Position numbers and translations under genes: made by a program
NCBI GenBank assembly: GCA_037446165.1
Contig: JBBIJC010000015.1
Location: 1 to 32,955 of the forward strand
Source of the DNA: Parasulfuritortus sp037446165
Lineage (GTDB): Bacteria; Pseudomonadota; Gammaproteobacteria; Burkholderiales; Thiobacillaceae
Direction: 5' to 3'
Length of the DNA stretch: 32,955 nucleotides
The notes under the pieces: model-generated
Told to the model about the DNA's origin: nothing
What the model saw: the letters and a program-made list of their open reading frames with translations, nothing else
Database searches by the model: none
Part shown: piece by piece, positions 24,172 through 31,723 of the stretch
Numbering within the stretch: position 1 is the stretch's first letter
Layout of the letters: the number at the start of each line of letters is the position of its first letter

Positions 24172-24303
24172 CTTCTTCTCCTCAATTCCTGTCACTTACG
24201 GTTCCGCCGAGCCAGGGATGGATAGCAGATCGACAAATCAAGCTTGACCAATACCGGCAGAGTCCTGACTTGTTGATTATCCATAGGCAACAAACATGCC
24301 AAT

Positions 24304-24328
24304 AAAAAACGCCCATAAACGGCGCTTT
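24304..24328 (-). terminator. Orphan intrinsic terminator (minus strand)
   Basis: Read on the minus strand, AAAGCGCC (24328-24321) pairs with GGCGTTTT (24313-24306) across a 7-base loop, with one G-U pair, and a run of six Ts follows the GC core. It is oriented leftward, but no gene on that strand lies between it and MITE copy D. It may end an unannotated short transcript from 24330-24480 or be a relic. The rest of 24172-24481 is locally AT-rich and shows no gene I can support. Confidence 0.45.
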
Positions 24329-24481
24329 CCAGGTGATTTCGGGCAACCACACACAAAAACTCAGGTGAAGTGCGCAAATTTTGCAGACAACGGCTGCGCA
24401 GTGACAAAGTTTGCAGAAAGCGTTCGCTTGCCGATTGGCCATCATGGTCGCCGGGTAGTTTCGACACCTGAGTCTTTCTAG

Positions 24482-24590
24482 GGAAACGCTGATTTATTCG
24501 TCATCCCCGCGTAGGCGGGGATCCAGTGCCTTGATTCGACTGGGCTCCCGCCTACGCGGGAGCGACGAAGTCGATTAAATCAGCGTTTCT
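24482..24590 (-). mobile_element. MITE copy D, upstream of the MarR gene
   Basis: This 109-bp element begins GGAAACGCTGATTTA and ends TAAATCAGCGTTTCT, with CTAG on both sides (24478-24481 and 24591-24594). It has the same orientation as copy C and differs from it at two bases. The internal palindromes CCCCGCGTAGGCGGGG and CTCCCGCCTACGCGGGAG are intact. It ends 24 bp before the candidate MarR operator, so it may insulate or alter the efflux-operon promoter. Confidence 0.9.
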
Positions 24591-24614
24591 CTAGCTGAAA
24601 CCAATCGAGAAATA

Positions 24615-24644
24615 GTTACCAATGTAATTATTTCCATTGTTATC
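24615..24644. promoter_or_regulatory. Candidate MarR operator/promoter
   Basis: GTTACCAATG (24615-24624) and CATTGTTATC (24635-24644) form an inverted repeat with 8 of 10 positions matching across a 10-bp AT-rich centre. It lies just upstream of the MarR gene, the usual place for autoregulation of the regulator and pump. A TATCAT hexamer overlapping its right arm (24641-24646) could be a -10. Confidence 0.5.
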
Positions 24645-24675
24645 ATATTCATCAATCGAACTCGCAGGTACCGAC

Positions 24676-25185
24676 GTGAATCAGGATTTCGCCTATTTCG
24701 AGCAGGGCATCGACCGCATCGCCCGGCAGCTGCCTGGCATGCCGCAGGATCAGGTGGTGCTCAACCGTCTGTTCTTCTTTGTTTTCAAGGAGCTGGATGA
24801 GGCCTATAACCAGCGCCTGGCCGAGTACGGCCTCAACAGTTCGTCCTTCCTCGCCCTTGCCATGATGCTCAGCTGCGACAGCAACCGGCTCAATCCCTGC
24901 GATTTGAGCGATGCGCTGATTGCCTCGCGCACCAACGTCACCCGGCTGGCTGACGAACTGGTCAGTTCCGGCTGGGTCGACCGCCAGCCCAGCACGGCGG
25001 ACCGGCGTCGGGTAGAGCTGTCGCTAACCGATGCAGGCCGCGAACTGGTATTGCAGGTGCTGCCCGGCATCTGGCAACTGATTGAACGGCAATGGACCGA
25101 TTTCAGTCCGGCCGAGGTGGCCGAATTCGACCGCCTGCTGCGCAAGATGTTGTCCGGCCTGGACCGGCTCAGGGAGGCTGCATGA
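24676..25185 (+). CDS. MarR-family regulator (EmrR-like)
   Basis: This 169-residue winged-helix repressor includes LNRLFFFVFKELDEAYNQRLAEYGL (dimer helices), the recognition region CDLSDALIASRTNVTRLADELVSSGWV and the wing PSTADRRRVELSLTDAGREL. EmrR/MprA-type members repress efflux operons and release DNA when bound by aromatic or hydrophobic compounds. The frame is open to a TTG at 24637, but GTG at 24676 is preferred since AGGT precedes it and VNQDFAYFEQ fits the usual N terminus. It is the first gene of a four-gene efflux operon and overlaps the outer-membrane factor gene by ATGA. Confidence 0.92.
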   Translation: MNQDFAYFEQGIDRIARQLPGMPQDQVVLNRLFFFVFKELDEAYNQRLAEYGLNSSSFLALAMMLSCDSNRLNPCDLSDALIASRTNVTRLADELVSSGWVDRQPSTADRRRVELSLTDAGRELVLQVLPGIWQLIERQWTDFSPAEVAEFDRLLRKMLSGLDRLREAA

Positions 25186-26606
25186 AACGATTGTTGCCCG
25201 GCCTGCTACTTGGCCTGACCGGCTGCGCCCAGCTGCCTCACGATCTGCCGCCGCGACCGGCGCTGAAGACACCGGAAGCGGCCAGCACCATGCTCGCCTT
25301 GTCGGGCACCTTCAAACAGGCCGGCACGCAAGCTCAACCGGATCACTGGTGGCAGGCGTTCGGCGTGCCTGACCTGGACCGGCTGATCGACCGCGCATTG
25401 AAAGACAATCCGGACCTCGACGCGGTCCAGGCCCGGCTGCACAGCGCCGATCAGGTCGACCGCCTGGCCCGGCTGGCCACCCAGGTGAACTACTCGACCG
25501 ATGCCTCCATCGTGCGCGAGCACATGAGCGGGAACGGGCTGTTTCCGCCACCGATCGGCGGCAGTTCCTTCACCCAGACCGACCTCACCCAGAACCTGTC
25601 CTACAACCTGGACTGGTGGGGCAAGAACCGGGCCCTGGTCAGCGCCGCCGGCAACCAGAAGCAGGCTGAAATACACGAGTCCGAGGCGGTGCGCCTGACC
25701 GTGGCCGCCGCCGTCGCCGATGCCTATTTCGCCTGGGCCGATGTCCATGCCCGGCTCGGCCTGGCCCATGACCTGGAACAGCGTCAGCGCAGCGAACGCG
25801 ATCTGCTCAAGTCCCGGCTCGACCTGGGCCTGGACTCGGCCCAGCCGCTGATCGACGCGCGCAAGAAACTGGATCTGGACCAAGACCGGACACAGCAGCT
25901 GGAGTATCTGGACCGCGCCGCGCGTTATCGCCTCAGCGCCCTGGTCGGATCGGACCCGGACCACGCCGCCGACCTGCCGGCGCCCGGCCTGAAGGCCCAG
26001 CTGCCCGCCCTGCCCGCCACCCTGCCGCTGGGCTGGCTGGCACAGCGCCCGGACGTGGCCGCCCTGCGCAGCCGGGTCGAAGCGGCGGCCGACCAGAGCG
26101 CGGCGGCCAAGGCCGATTTCTACCCCAACCTGGATCTGCGCCTGATGGTCGGGCTGGAAACGCTGGATCTGGACAGGCTGTTCCGGGCCGGCAGCATTTC
26201 TGCCTCGGTTGGCCCGGCGCTGCACCTGCCGCTGTTCAACACCAGCACCCTGCGCGTGAAACTGGGCATGAAGGAGGCCGATTACGCCTCTGCCGTGGCC
26301 GCCTACAACCGCGCCATCCTCGAAGCCGCGCGCCAGTCGGCCGATAGCTATGCCCTGGTCGCCAGCCTGGAACGGCGCAGCCAGTCTCAGCAGCAGGCGC
26401 TCAAGGAAACCGAGCAGACCCTTGCCCTGACCGAACAGCGCCAGAAGCTTGGCCTGGCCGCTCCACTCGATGCCCTGGAAGCGGACAGCGCCGTACTCGG
26501 CCAACGCATGAATGACATCGAAATCCGCACCGCCCGACTGCGCGCCCGCGTCGCCCTGTTCAAGGCGCTGGGCGGCGACTCCATCATCAAGGACCCGACA
26601 CCATGA
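25182..26606 (+). CDS. Outer-membrane efflux lipoprotein (NodT/OprM-like)
   Basis: This 474-residue protein is the outer-membrane channel of a tripartite pump. It begins with a lipoprotein signal peptide with lipobox LTGC (lipid-modified C15). Two repeats of the OEP family follow, with typical DHWWQAFGVPDLDRLIDRALKDNPDL, LSYNLDWWGKNRALVSAAGNQ, PLGWLAQRPDVAALRSRVEAA and FYPNLDLRLMVGL. ATG at 25182 overlaps the MarR stop, and its own stop overlaps the fusion-protein ATG. The open frame upstream to 25092 is ignored because it would bury the signal peptide. Confidence 0.94.
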   Translation: MKRLLPGLLLGLTGCAQLPHDLPPRPALKTPEAASTMLALSGTFKQAGTQAQPDHWWQAFGVPDLDRLIDRALKDNPDLDAVQARLHSADQVDRLARLATQVNYSTDASIVREHMSGNGLFPPPIGGSSFTQTDLTQNLSYNLDWWGKNRALVSAAGNQKQAEIHESEAVRLTVAAAVADAYFAWADVHARLGLAHDLEQRQRSERDLLKSRLDLGLDSAQPLIDARKKLDLDQDRTQQLEYLDRAARYRLSALVGSDPDHAADLPAPGLKAQLPALPATLPLGWLAQRPDVAALRSRVEAAADQSAAAKADFYPNLDLRLMVGLETLDLDRLFRAGSISASVGPALHLPLFNTSTLRVKLGMKEADYASAVAAYNRAILEAARQSADSYALVASLERRSQSQQQALKETEQTLALTEQRQKLGLAAPLDALEADSAVLGQRMNDIEIRTARLRARVALFKALGGDSIIKDPTP

Positions 26607-27745
26607 CCGTCCCCACACCTGAAGCCAATCCTGCCAAACGCAAACGCCTGCTGATCATCCTGGCCCTGATCTTCCTGGCTGTGGCCGCGTTCTGGGGCAT
26701 CCGCTGGTTCCTTTACAGCCAGGGCCATCAGACCACCGACGACGCCTATGTCGCCGGCAATCTGGTCCGGGCCACGCCGCGCATCGGCGGCACGGTGGTC
26801 GCGGTGCTGGCCGACGATACCGACTTCGTCAAGCAGGGGCAGGTTCTGGTCAAGCTCGACGACACCGACGCCCGGCTCGCCCTGGACAAGGCCGAGGCCG
26901 ATCTGGCCGAGACCGTGCGCCGGATCAGCCAGAGCTTCGATGCCCATACCCAGCAGGCCGCCAACCTGGCCGTCAAGCAACGTGCGCTGGAACAGGCCCA
27001 GGCTGATCTGACCCGGCGCGAGCAGGCGGTAGCGGTCCAGGCCGTGTCGAAGGAAGAAGCCGAGCACGCCCGCTCGACCCGCGACAAGGCCAGATCCGAA
27101 CTCGACCTGGCCCAGGCCCAGCTGGCCGCTGCCAACGCTGCGGTGGCCGGCACTTCGGTAGCCACCCACCCGGCCGTGAAGCAGGCCGAGGCCCGGGTGC
27201 GCGAAGCCTGGCTGAGCCTGGGCCGGTGCGAAATCCGGGCCCCGGCCGACGGCCAGGTGGCCAAGCGCTCGGTCCAGATCGGCCAGCAGCTGACCCCCGG
27301 CACGGTCCTGATGGCCATCGTGCCGATGACCCAGCTCTGGGTCGATGCCAACTTCAAGGAAGACCAGCTCAAGGGCATGGCCATCGGTCAACCGGTGCAG
27401 CTTGAGTCCGACCTGTATGGCAGCGACTTCACCTTCCACGGCTCCGTGGCCGGCCTGTCGCCGGGCACCGGCAGCGTGTTCTCCCTGCTGCCGGCCCAGA
27501 ACGCCAGCGGCAACTGGATCAAGATCGTGCAGCGCCTGCCGGTGCGCATCGCGCTCGATCCCAAGGAACTGGCCAAGCACCCGCTGCGGATCGGCCTGTC
27601 GATGAAGGTGGACGTGGAAACCTCGGCCGCCGGCAAACCCGAGAATCTGGCCCCGACCCGCTATGAGACGCCGGCCGAAGACTCAAAAGGTGCGGATGCG
27701 CTGATCCGCTCGATCCTGCAGGCGAATCAGGTCAACAAGGGTTGA
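26603..27745 (+). CDS. Membrane fusion protein (HlyD/EmrA-like)
   Basis: This 380-residue periplasmic adaptor has an N-terminal membrane anchor (about 14-36). A lipoyl-like half follows (DDAYVAGNLVRATPRIGGTV, FVKQGQVLVKLDDTDA), then a long alpha-helical hairpin rich in Ala and Gln (about 90-200), and a beta-barrel with IRAPADGQVAKRSVQIGQQL and LWVDANFKEDQL. The EmrA type pairs with DHA2 transporters, and one is encoded 10 bp downstream. It bridges the inner-membrane transporter and the NodT-like channel. Confidence 0.94.
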   Translation: MTVPTPEANPAKRKRLLIILALIFLAVAAFWGIRWFLYSQGHQTTDDAYVAGNLVRATPRIGGTVVAVLADDTDFVKQGQVLVKLDDTDARLALDKAEADLAETVRRISQSFDAHTQQAANLAVKQRALEQAQADLTRREQAVAVQAVSKEEAEHARSTRDKARSELDLAQAQLAAANAAVAGTSVATHPAVKQAEARVREAWLSLGRCEIRAPADGQVAKRSVQIGQQLTPGTVLMAIVPMTQLWVDANFKEDQLKGMAIGQPVQLESDLYGSDFTFHGSVAGLSPGTGSVFSLLPAQNASGNWIKIVQRLPVRIALDPKELAKHPLRIGLSMKVDVETSAAGKPENLAPTRYETPAEDSKGADALIRSILQANQVNKG

Positions 27746-27755
27746 ACCTCGCACC

Positions 27756-29279
27756 ATGACCAACCAGCCCCTGCACGGCACGCCGCTGTTCCTGCTGACC
27801 ATAGGCCTGAGCCTGGGCACCTTCATGCAGGTGCTCGACACCTCCATCGCCAATGTCTCGCTGCCGGCGATCTCGGGTGATCTCGCGGTGAGCCCGAACC
27901 AGGGCACCTGGGTCATCACCTCGTTCGCGGTCAGCAACGCCATCGCCCTGCCGCTGACCGGCTGGCTGACCCGCCGGTTCGGCGACGTGCGCCTGTTCGT
28001 CGCCTCCACCCTGCTGTTCACCATCGCGTCCTGGCTGTGCGGCCTGGCGCCCAGCCTGCCGCTGCTGATCGCCGCTCGCGTGCTGCAAGGCGCGGTGGCC
28101 GGGCCGATGATCCCGCTTTCGCAAAGCCTGCTGCTCAACAACTATCCGCCCGACAAGAAGGGCCTCGCGCTCTCGCTCTGGTCGATGACGGTGATCATTG
28201 CGCCGATCCTGGGCCCGATCATGGGCGGCTGGATCACCGACAACATCAACTGGCCCTGGATCTTCTACATCAACCTGCCGGTCGGCCTGTTTTCCGCCTT
28301 CATCACCTGGAACCTCCTCGGCCGGCGCTCCAGCGCGACCCAGTCGGTGCCCATAGACAAGATCGGCCTGTTCCTGCTGGTGGTCGGCGTCGGCGCGTTG
28401 CAGATCCTGCTCGACAAGGGCAACGACCTGGACTGGTTCGAATCGGGCACCATCATCCAGCTGGGCGTGATCGCGGCGGTGACGCTGAGCGTTCTGGTGG
28501 CATGGGAGTTGACCGACAAGCACCCGGTGGTCGATTTCCATCTGTTCGGCGATCGCAATTTCTTCATCGGCACCGTCATCCTCAGCATCGGCTATCTGGT
28601 GTTCTTCGGCAACATGGTGATCCTGCCGCTCTGGCTGCAGACCAACATGGGCTATACCGCGACCTGGGCCGGTCTCGCCGCCGCGCCGATCGGCCTGGTG
28701 CCGGTGTTCCTGTCCACGGTGGTGGGCAGGAACATGCACAAGATCGACCTGCGCGTCTGGGCCACCTTCAGCTTCGGCGTGTTCGCCGCCGTGGCCTTCT
28801 GGAACAGCAACTTCAACACCGACGTCACCTTTCAGCAGATCGTCATCCCGCGCCTGCTGATGGGCTTCGGCGTAGCCACCTTCTTCGTGCCGCTGACCGC
28901 GCTCACCCTGTCCGGCATCCCGCCCCAGATGATGCCCAGCGCCACCGGCCTGACCAACTTCTTCCGCATCCTGGGCGGCGGCTTCGGCACCTCGCTCAGC
29001 ATCACCCTCTGGGAACGGCGGGCCGACTACCACCACAGCATCCTGACCGAACACATTTCGGCCTTCGATCCGGCTTCGACCGACAGCCTCGGCAGCCTGA
29101 GCACGCCGGCCACCGACCCGGCCCTGCTCGACAGCCTGATTCACCAGCAATCCGTGATGCTGGCGACCAACGACATCTTCTGGCTGTCAGGCTGCTTCTT
29201 CGCTGCGCTGATGGTGCTGGTCTGGCTGGCCAGGCCGCCCCAGCAGGGTATCGGCACGGTGAGCAGCGGCGCGCATTGA
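27756..29279 (+). CDS. DHA2-family MFS drug transporter (EmrB-like)
   Basis: This 507-residue inner-membrane protein has about 14 predicted transmembrane helices. Family motifs are seen: LDTSIANVSLPAISGDL in helix 1, GWLTRRFGDVR in the first cytoplasmic loop, and the antiporter motif region APILGPIMGGWITD followed by WPWIFYINLPVG. It should export hydrophobic toxic compounds by proton antiport through the adaptor and outer-membrane channel encoded upstream. It is the last gene of the operon. Substrate is not predictable, though the MarR neighbour suggests induction by the exported compounds. Confidence 0.95.
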   Translation: MTNQPLHGTPLFLLTIGLSLGTFMQVLDTSIANVSLPAISGDLAVSPNQGTWVITSFAVSNAIALPLTGWLTRRFGDVRLFVASTLLFTIASWLCGLAPSLPLLIAARVLQGAVAGPMIPLSQSLLLNNYPPDKKGLALSLWSMTVIIAPILGPIMGGWITDNINWPWIFYINLPVGLFSAFITWNLLGRRSSATQSVPIDKIGLFLLVVGVGALQILLDKGNDLDWFESGTIIQLGVIAAVTLSVLVAWELTDKHPVVDFHLFGDRNFFIGTVILSIGYLVFFGNMVILPLWLQTNMGYTATWAGLAAAPIGLVPVFLSTVVGRNMHKIDLRVWATFSFGVFAAVAFWNSNFNTDVTFQQIVIPRLLMGFGVATFFVPLTALTLSGIPPQMMPSATGLTNFFRILGGGFGTSLSITLWERRADYHHSILTEHISAFDPASTDSLGSLSTPATDPALLDSLIHQQSVMLATNDIFWLSGCFFAALMVLVWLARPPQQGIGTVSSGAH

Positions 29280-29282
29280 GCG

Positions 29283-29304
29283 CCCAACGCACCGCCGGCG
29301 TGGG
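29283..29304. terminator. Hairpin between convergent genes
   Basis: CCCAACGC (29283-29290) pairs with GCGTGGG (29298-29304), with one bulged A, in the 25-bp gap between the transporter stop and the PGDYG-like gene stop. A T-run is lacking. It is a reasonable bidirectional transcript end. Confidence 0.4.
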
Positions 29305-29754
29305 TCAGACGAACTCCAGATTCTCCGCCACCCACGCCGCCGAATTGGCATACACCTCGCCTTCGACGCCGATCACCAGGAAATCCGGGTGACGCACCGC
29401 GAGCTCGCCCTCTTTCGTCGCCAGCACTGCCGTGACGTCCTCCGGCACCCGAATCAGCCGGCTGCGCGCAGTCTTGCGATAGCGGCCAGGCGCCACCACC
29501 TCGTAGGTCTTCTCGAAGATATCCTTCTTGATTGGGTATTCCTCGCCTGAACCCTGCACCAGGACCCAGTCCTCCCCGGGCCGGGCGGTCAGCGTGCCCC
29601 AGGAAAGCGTGAAGATCTCGATACCATCCGGCTCGCGCCGGGACACTGTCGATTTGCGCACCGCCAATCTCGGCGGGCCCCAGTCGGGTGGTATCTGCGC
29701 CTCCGTTTCAATAACAATCCGCCGCTCGCTTTGACCAGGGTATTGGTTAGCCAT
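29305..29754 (-). CDS. Small PGDYG-like protein
   Basis: This 149-residue soluble protein contains a segment GEDWVLVQGSGEEYPIKKDIFEKTYEVV. It resembles the PGDYG-type fold seen in small bacterial and phage proteins that read back sequence like gdwvv..g..ypi...iFe.tYe. That family has no established function. Start at ATG 29754 is chosen with GGAGG about 10 bases upstream; the open frame upstream to 29802 lies in the end of the GH13 gene. Its start overlaps the GH13 end by eight bases, so the genes are coupled, which hints at a shared role in sugar metabolism without proving one. Confidence 0.6.
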   Translation of the reverse strand: MANQYPGQSERRIVIETEAQIPPDWGPPRLAVRKSTVSRREPDGIEIFTLSWGTLTARPGEDWVLVQGSGEEYPIKKDIFEKTYEVVAPGRYRKTARSRLIRVPEDVTAVLATKEGELAVRHPDFLVIGVEGEVYANSAAWVAENLEFV

Positions 29755-31663
29755 AGGCGACGAACCCTCCGGCCGGCACGCTGATCCGCACTGCCCGGCC
29801 ATTGCGTGCTTCGATCGACGTACTGGCGCCGATCTGGGCAGGATCGCTGGAATATAGGCAGCTCAGGCTGGCCTCCGTCTCGTGCAAGACGGCGTCGATG
29901 GTCACCCAGACCGCCCGCTCGTTGTCCGCATCGGTATTGATCGCGAGCAGGATTTCCTGGTCGGCGAACAGGCGCGACCAGGGCACCAGCGACCGGATGC
30001 GGCCGCCGATCATGCGCGGGAGGCCGAATGTGCCCGGCTCGCCGGAGTCGGAAATTTCGCGTAGATACTGACGACCCCGGCGCAGGGCCAGGTGCTTTTT
30101 CTTCAGCGCCGTGACTTCGGCAATGAAGCGGTAGATCTCATGATCCTCGTTGAAGAAATGGCGGTCGGTGCTTTCCAGGGACCCGAAGCGGCCGCCGAAC
30201 ATGCATTCGCGCAGGTAGCGGTCGTTGTTGCCGGCGCCGTCGAAGCCCTGTTCCGTGCCGTAGTAGACGCAGGGAATGCCCATGGCGGTGAGGTTGAGGC
30301 CGAGCACGGCCTTGAGATGGGCATAGCCGTTGTTGGCCTGGTCGCCGCAGAAACGGGCCTTGTTGTTGCCCTTGCGCACCTGGTCGTGGTCGTCGAACAA
30401 GGTCACCACGTGTTTGCCGAACCAGACGTGGGAGGACTTGTTGACCAGTTCCGAGTTGCGGAACAGCGCGAAGTAGTCCTGCGGCTCGCGCCAGCCCTTG
30501 GCCAGGTATTCCAGCTTGTCCGGAATGTCGTCGATGCCGAGGGCGGCGTCGAGACCGGTCAGTTCCAGCATGTTGCAGGCGTTGACCCGCCCGCCGGTGA
30601 TCTCGCCGACCAGGAAGAAGTTCTCCTTGCCCAGGGTCTGGGCGAATTCCTTGATCACCGAAACGAAATAGCGAGTGGCGCCCGGCTCCATGTGCTTGAC
30701 CGTGTCGATGCGGAAGCCGTCGATGTCGGCCAGGGCGATCCAGAACTTGTATACGTCGCACAGGGTGTTGAGCGCTGGCGCGGTGTGGAACACGTCGATG
30801 ATGCGCTGACCGTTGGCGTCCCGGTCATGGTAGCCGTGATGGACATCCTTCAGGCTGACGAAGTCGCCATCCAGATACTCGGGATCGTAGTCCCAGCTGT
30901 TGATCCTGCCCTTGGTCGTGAAAGCGCCGGTGGCCTGCATTTCCGTCGGCCAGACGGCATCGTTGGGCCAGGCGTAGCCATGGGTGGCGGGATCGACCGG
31001 ACCGAAGGGAATATTGGTCGCGCCGAAGGCGTTGCGCCAGCCCGCCACCGGGTAGGCTGCGCCATCCCAGCGCGGGTCCATGCCGCCCCAGCCATCCGGA
31101 TAGCGGTCTGGATTGAACTGGTAGCCGAACACGTCGCCGGAGTGATTCAGGATGATATCCAGGATCACCTTGATGTCGTGCTGGTGGGCGGTATTGACCA
31201 GATCGATGAGGTCCTGACGGGTGCCGAAATGCGGGTCCACATCGAGGAAGTTCTGGATGCCATAACCGTGATAGGAGTGAAGGTCGGCAGTCACCTGCTT
31301 GAACACCGGGCTGACCCAGATCGCCGTCACCCCCAGACGTTGCAGGTAGCCAATCTTGCTTTCCAGGCCTTTCAGCGTCCCGCCCAGCCAATCGCCGCCG
31401 GCCTCGACCCAGGTCGCCGGGTCCGCTGTATAGGCATCCTCGGGAAACCTGAACGGCGGCGTGCTGCCGCCGGCTGGATTGCCCGCGTTATCGCGATAGC
31501 CCTGCTCCTTGCCGTCGGAGTAGCGGTCCAGCATCAGGAAATAAAGCACCTGGTCTTCCCAGGCGGTTGGCGAAGGCGTGTATTCGGCTCGACGCAGTGC
31601 AGTCCAGTCGATTTCCGCCAGACTGCGTTCCAGCTGGTTGTGGGTGGTGGGGTCAGTGCTCAT
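29747..31663 (-). CDS. GH13 (alpha-amylase family) glycoside hydrolase
   Basis: This 638-residue enzyme has a GH13 (beta/alpha)8 barrel. The four conserved regions are visible: VILDIILNHSGDV, DIDGFRIDTVKHMEPG with nucleophile D320, FFLVGEITGG with general acid E354, and TLFDDHDQVRKG with transition-state D427. A C-terminal beta domain follows (about 545-638). There is no signal peptide, so it is probably cytoplasmic, acting on alpha-glucans or transglycosylating them. ATG at 31663 is preferred over one 10 codons upstream because GGAGG lies eight bases before it. It follows the DUF4062 gene by 60 bp and overlaps the PGDYG-like gene. Confidence 0.92.
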   Translation of the reverse strand: MSTDPTTHNQLERSLAEIDWTALRRAEYTPSPTAWEDQVLYFLMLDRYSDGKEQGYRDNAGNPAGGSTPPFRFPEDAYTADPATWVEAGGDWLGGTLKGLESKIGYLQRLGVTAIWVSPVFKQVTADLHSYHGYGIQNFLDVDPHFGTRQDLIDLVNTAHQHDIKVILDIILNHSGDVFGYQFNPDRYPDGWGGMDPRWDGAAYPVAGWRNAFGATNIPFGPVDPATHGYAWPNDAVWPTEMQATGAFTTKGRINSWDYDPEYLDGDFVSLKDVHHGYHDRDANGQRIIDVFHTAPALNTLCDVYKFWIALADIDGFRIDTVKHMEPGATRYFVSVIKEFAQTLGKENFFLVGEITGGRVNACNMLELTGLDAALGIDDIPDKLEYLAKGWREPQDYFALFRNSELVNKSSHVWFGKHVVTLFDDHDQVRKGNNKARFCGDQANNGYAHLKAVLGLNLTAMGIPCVYYGTEQGFDGAGNNDRYLRECMFGGRFGSLESTDRHFFNEDHEIYRFIAEVTALKKKHLALRRGRQYLREISDSGEPGTFGLPRMIGGRIRSLVPWSRLFADQEILLAINTDADNERAVWVTIDAVLHETEASLSCLYSSDPAQIGASTSIEARNGRAVRISVPAGGFVAYG

Positions 31664-31723
31664 TGTGCTTGCCTCCTTGAGTTGCTTATCCAACTGCCGG
31701 CGAGTGATCAGGGTGCCGGGCCG

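Noticed and set aside
24182..24467. Two overlapping minus-strand frames of about 90 codons between the small gene and MITE copy D
   Set aside because: No ribosome site or domain, mutually exclusive frames, and an intrinsic terminator lies inside them.
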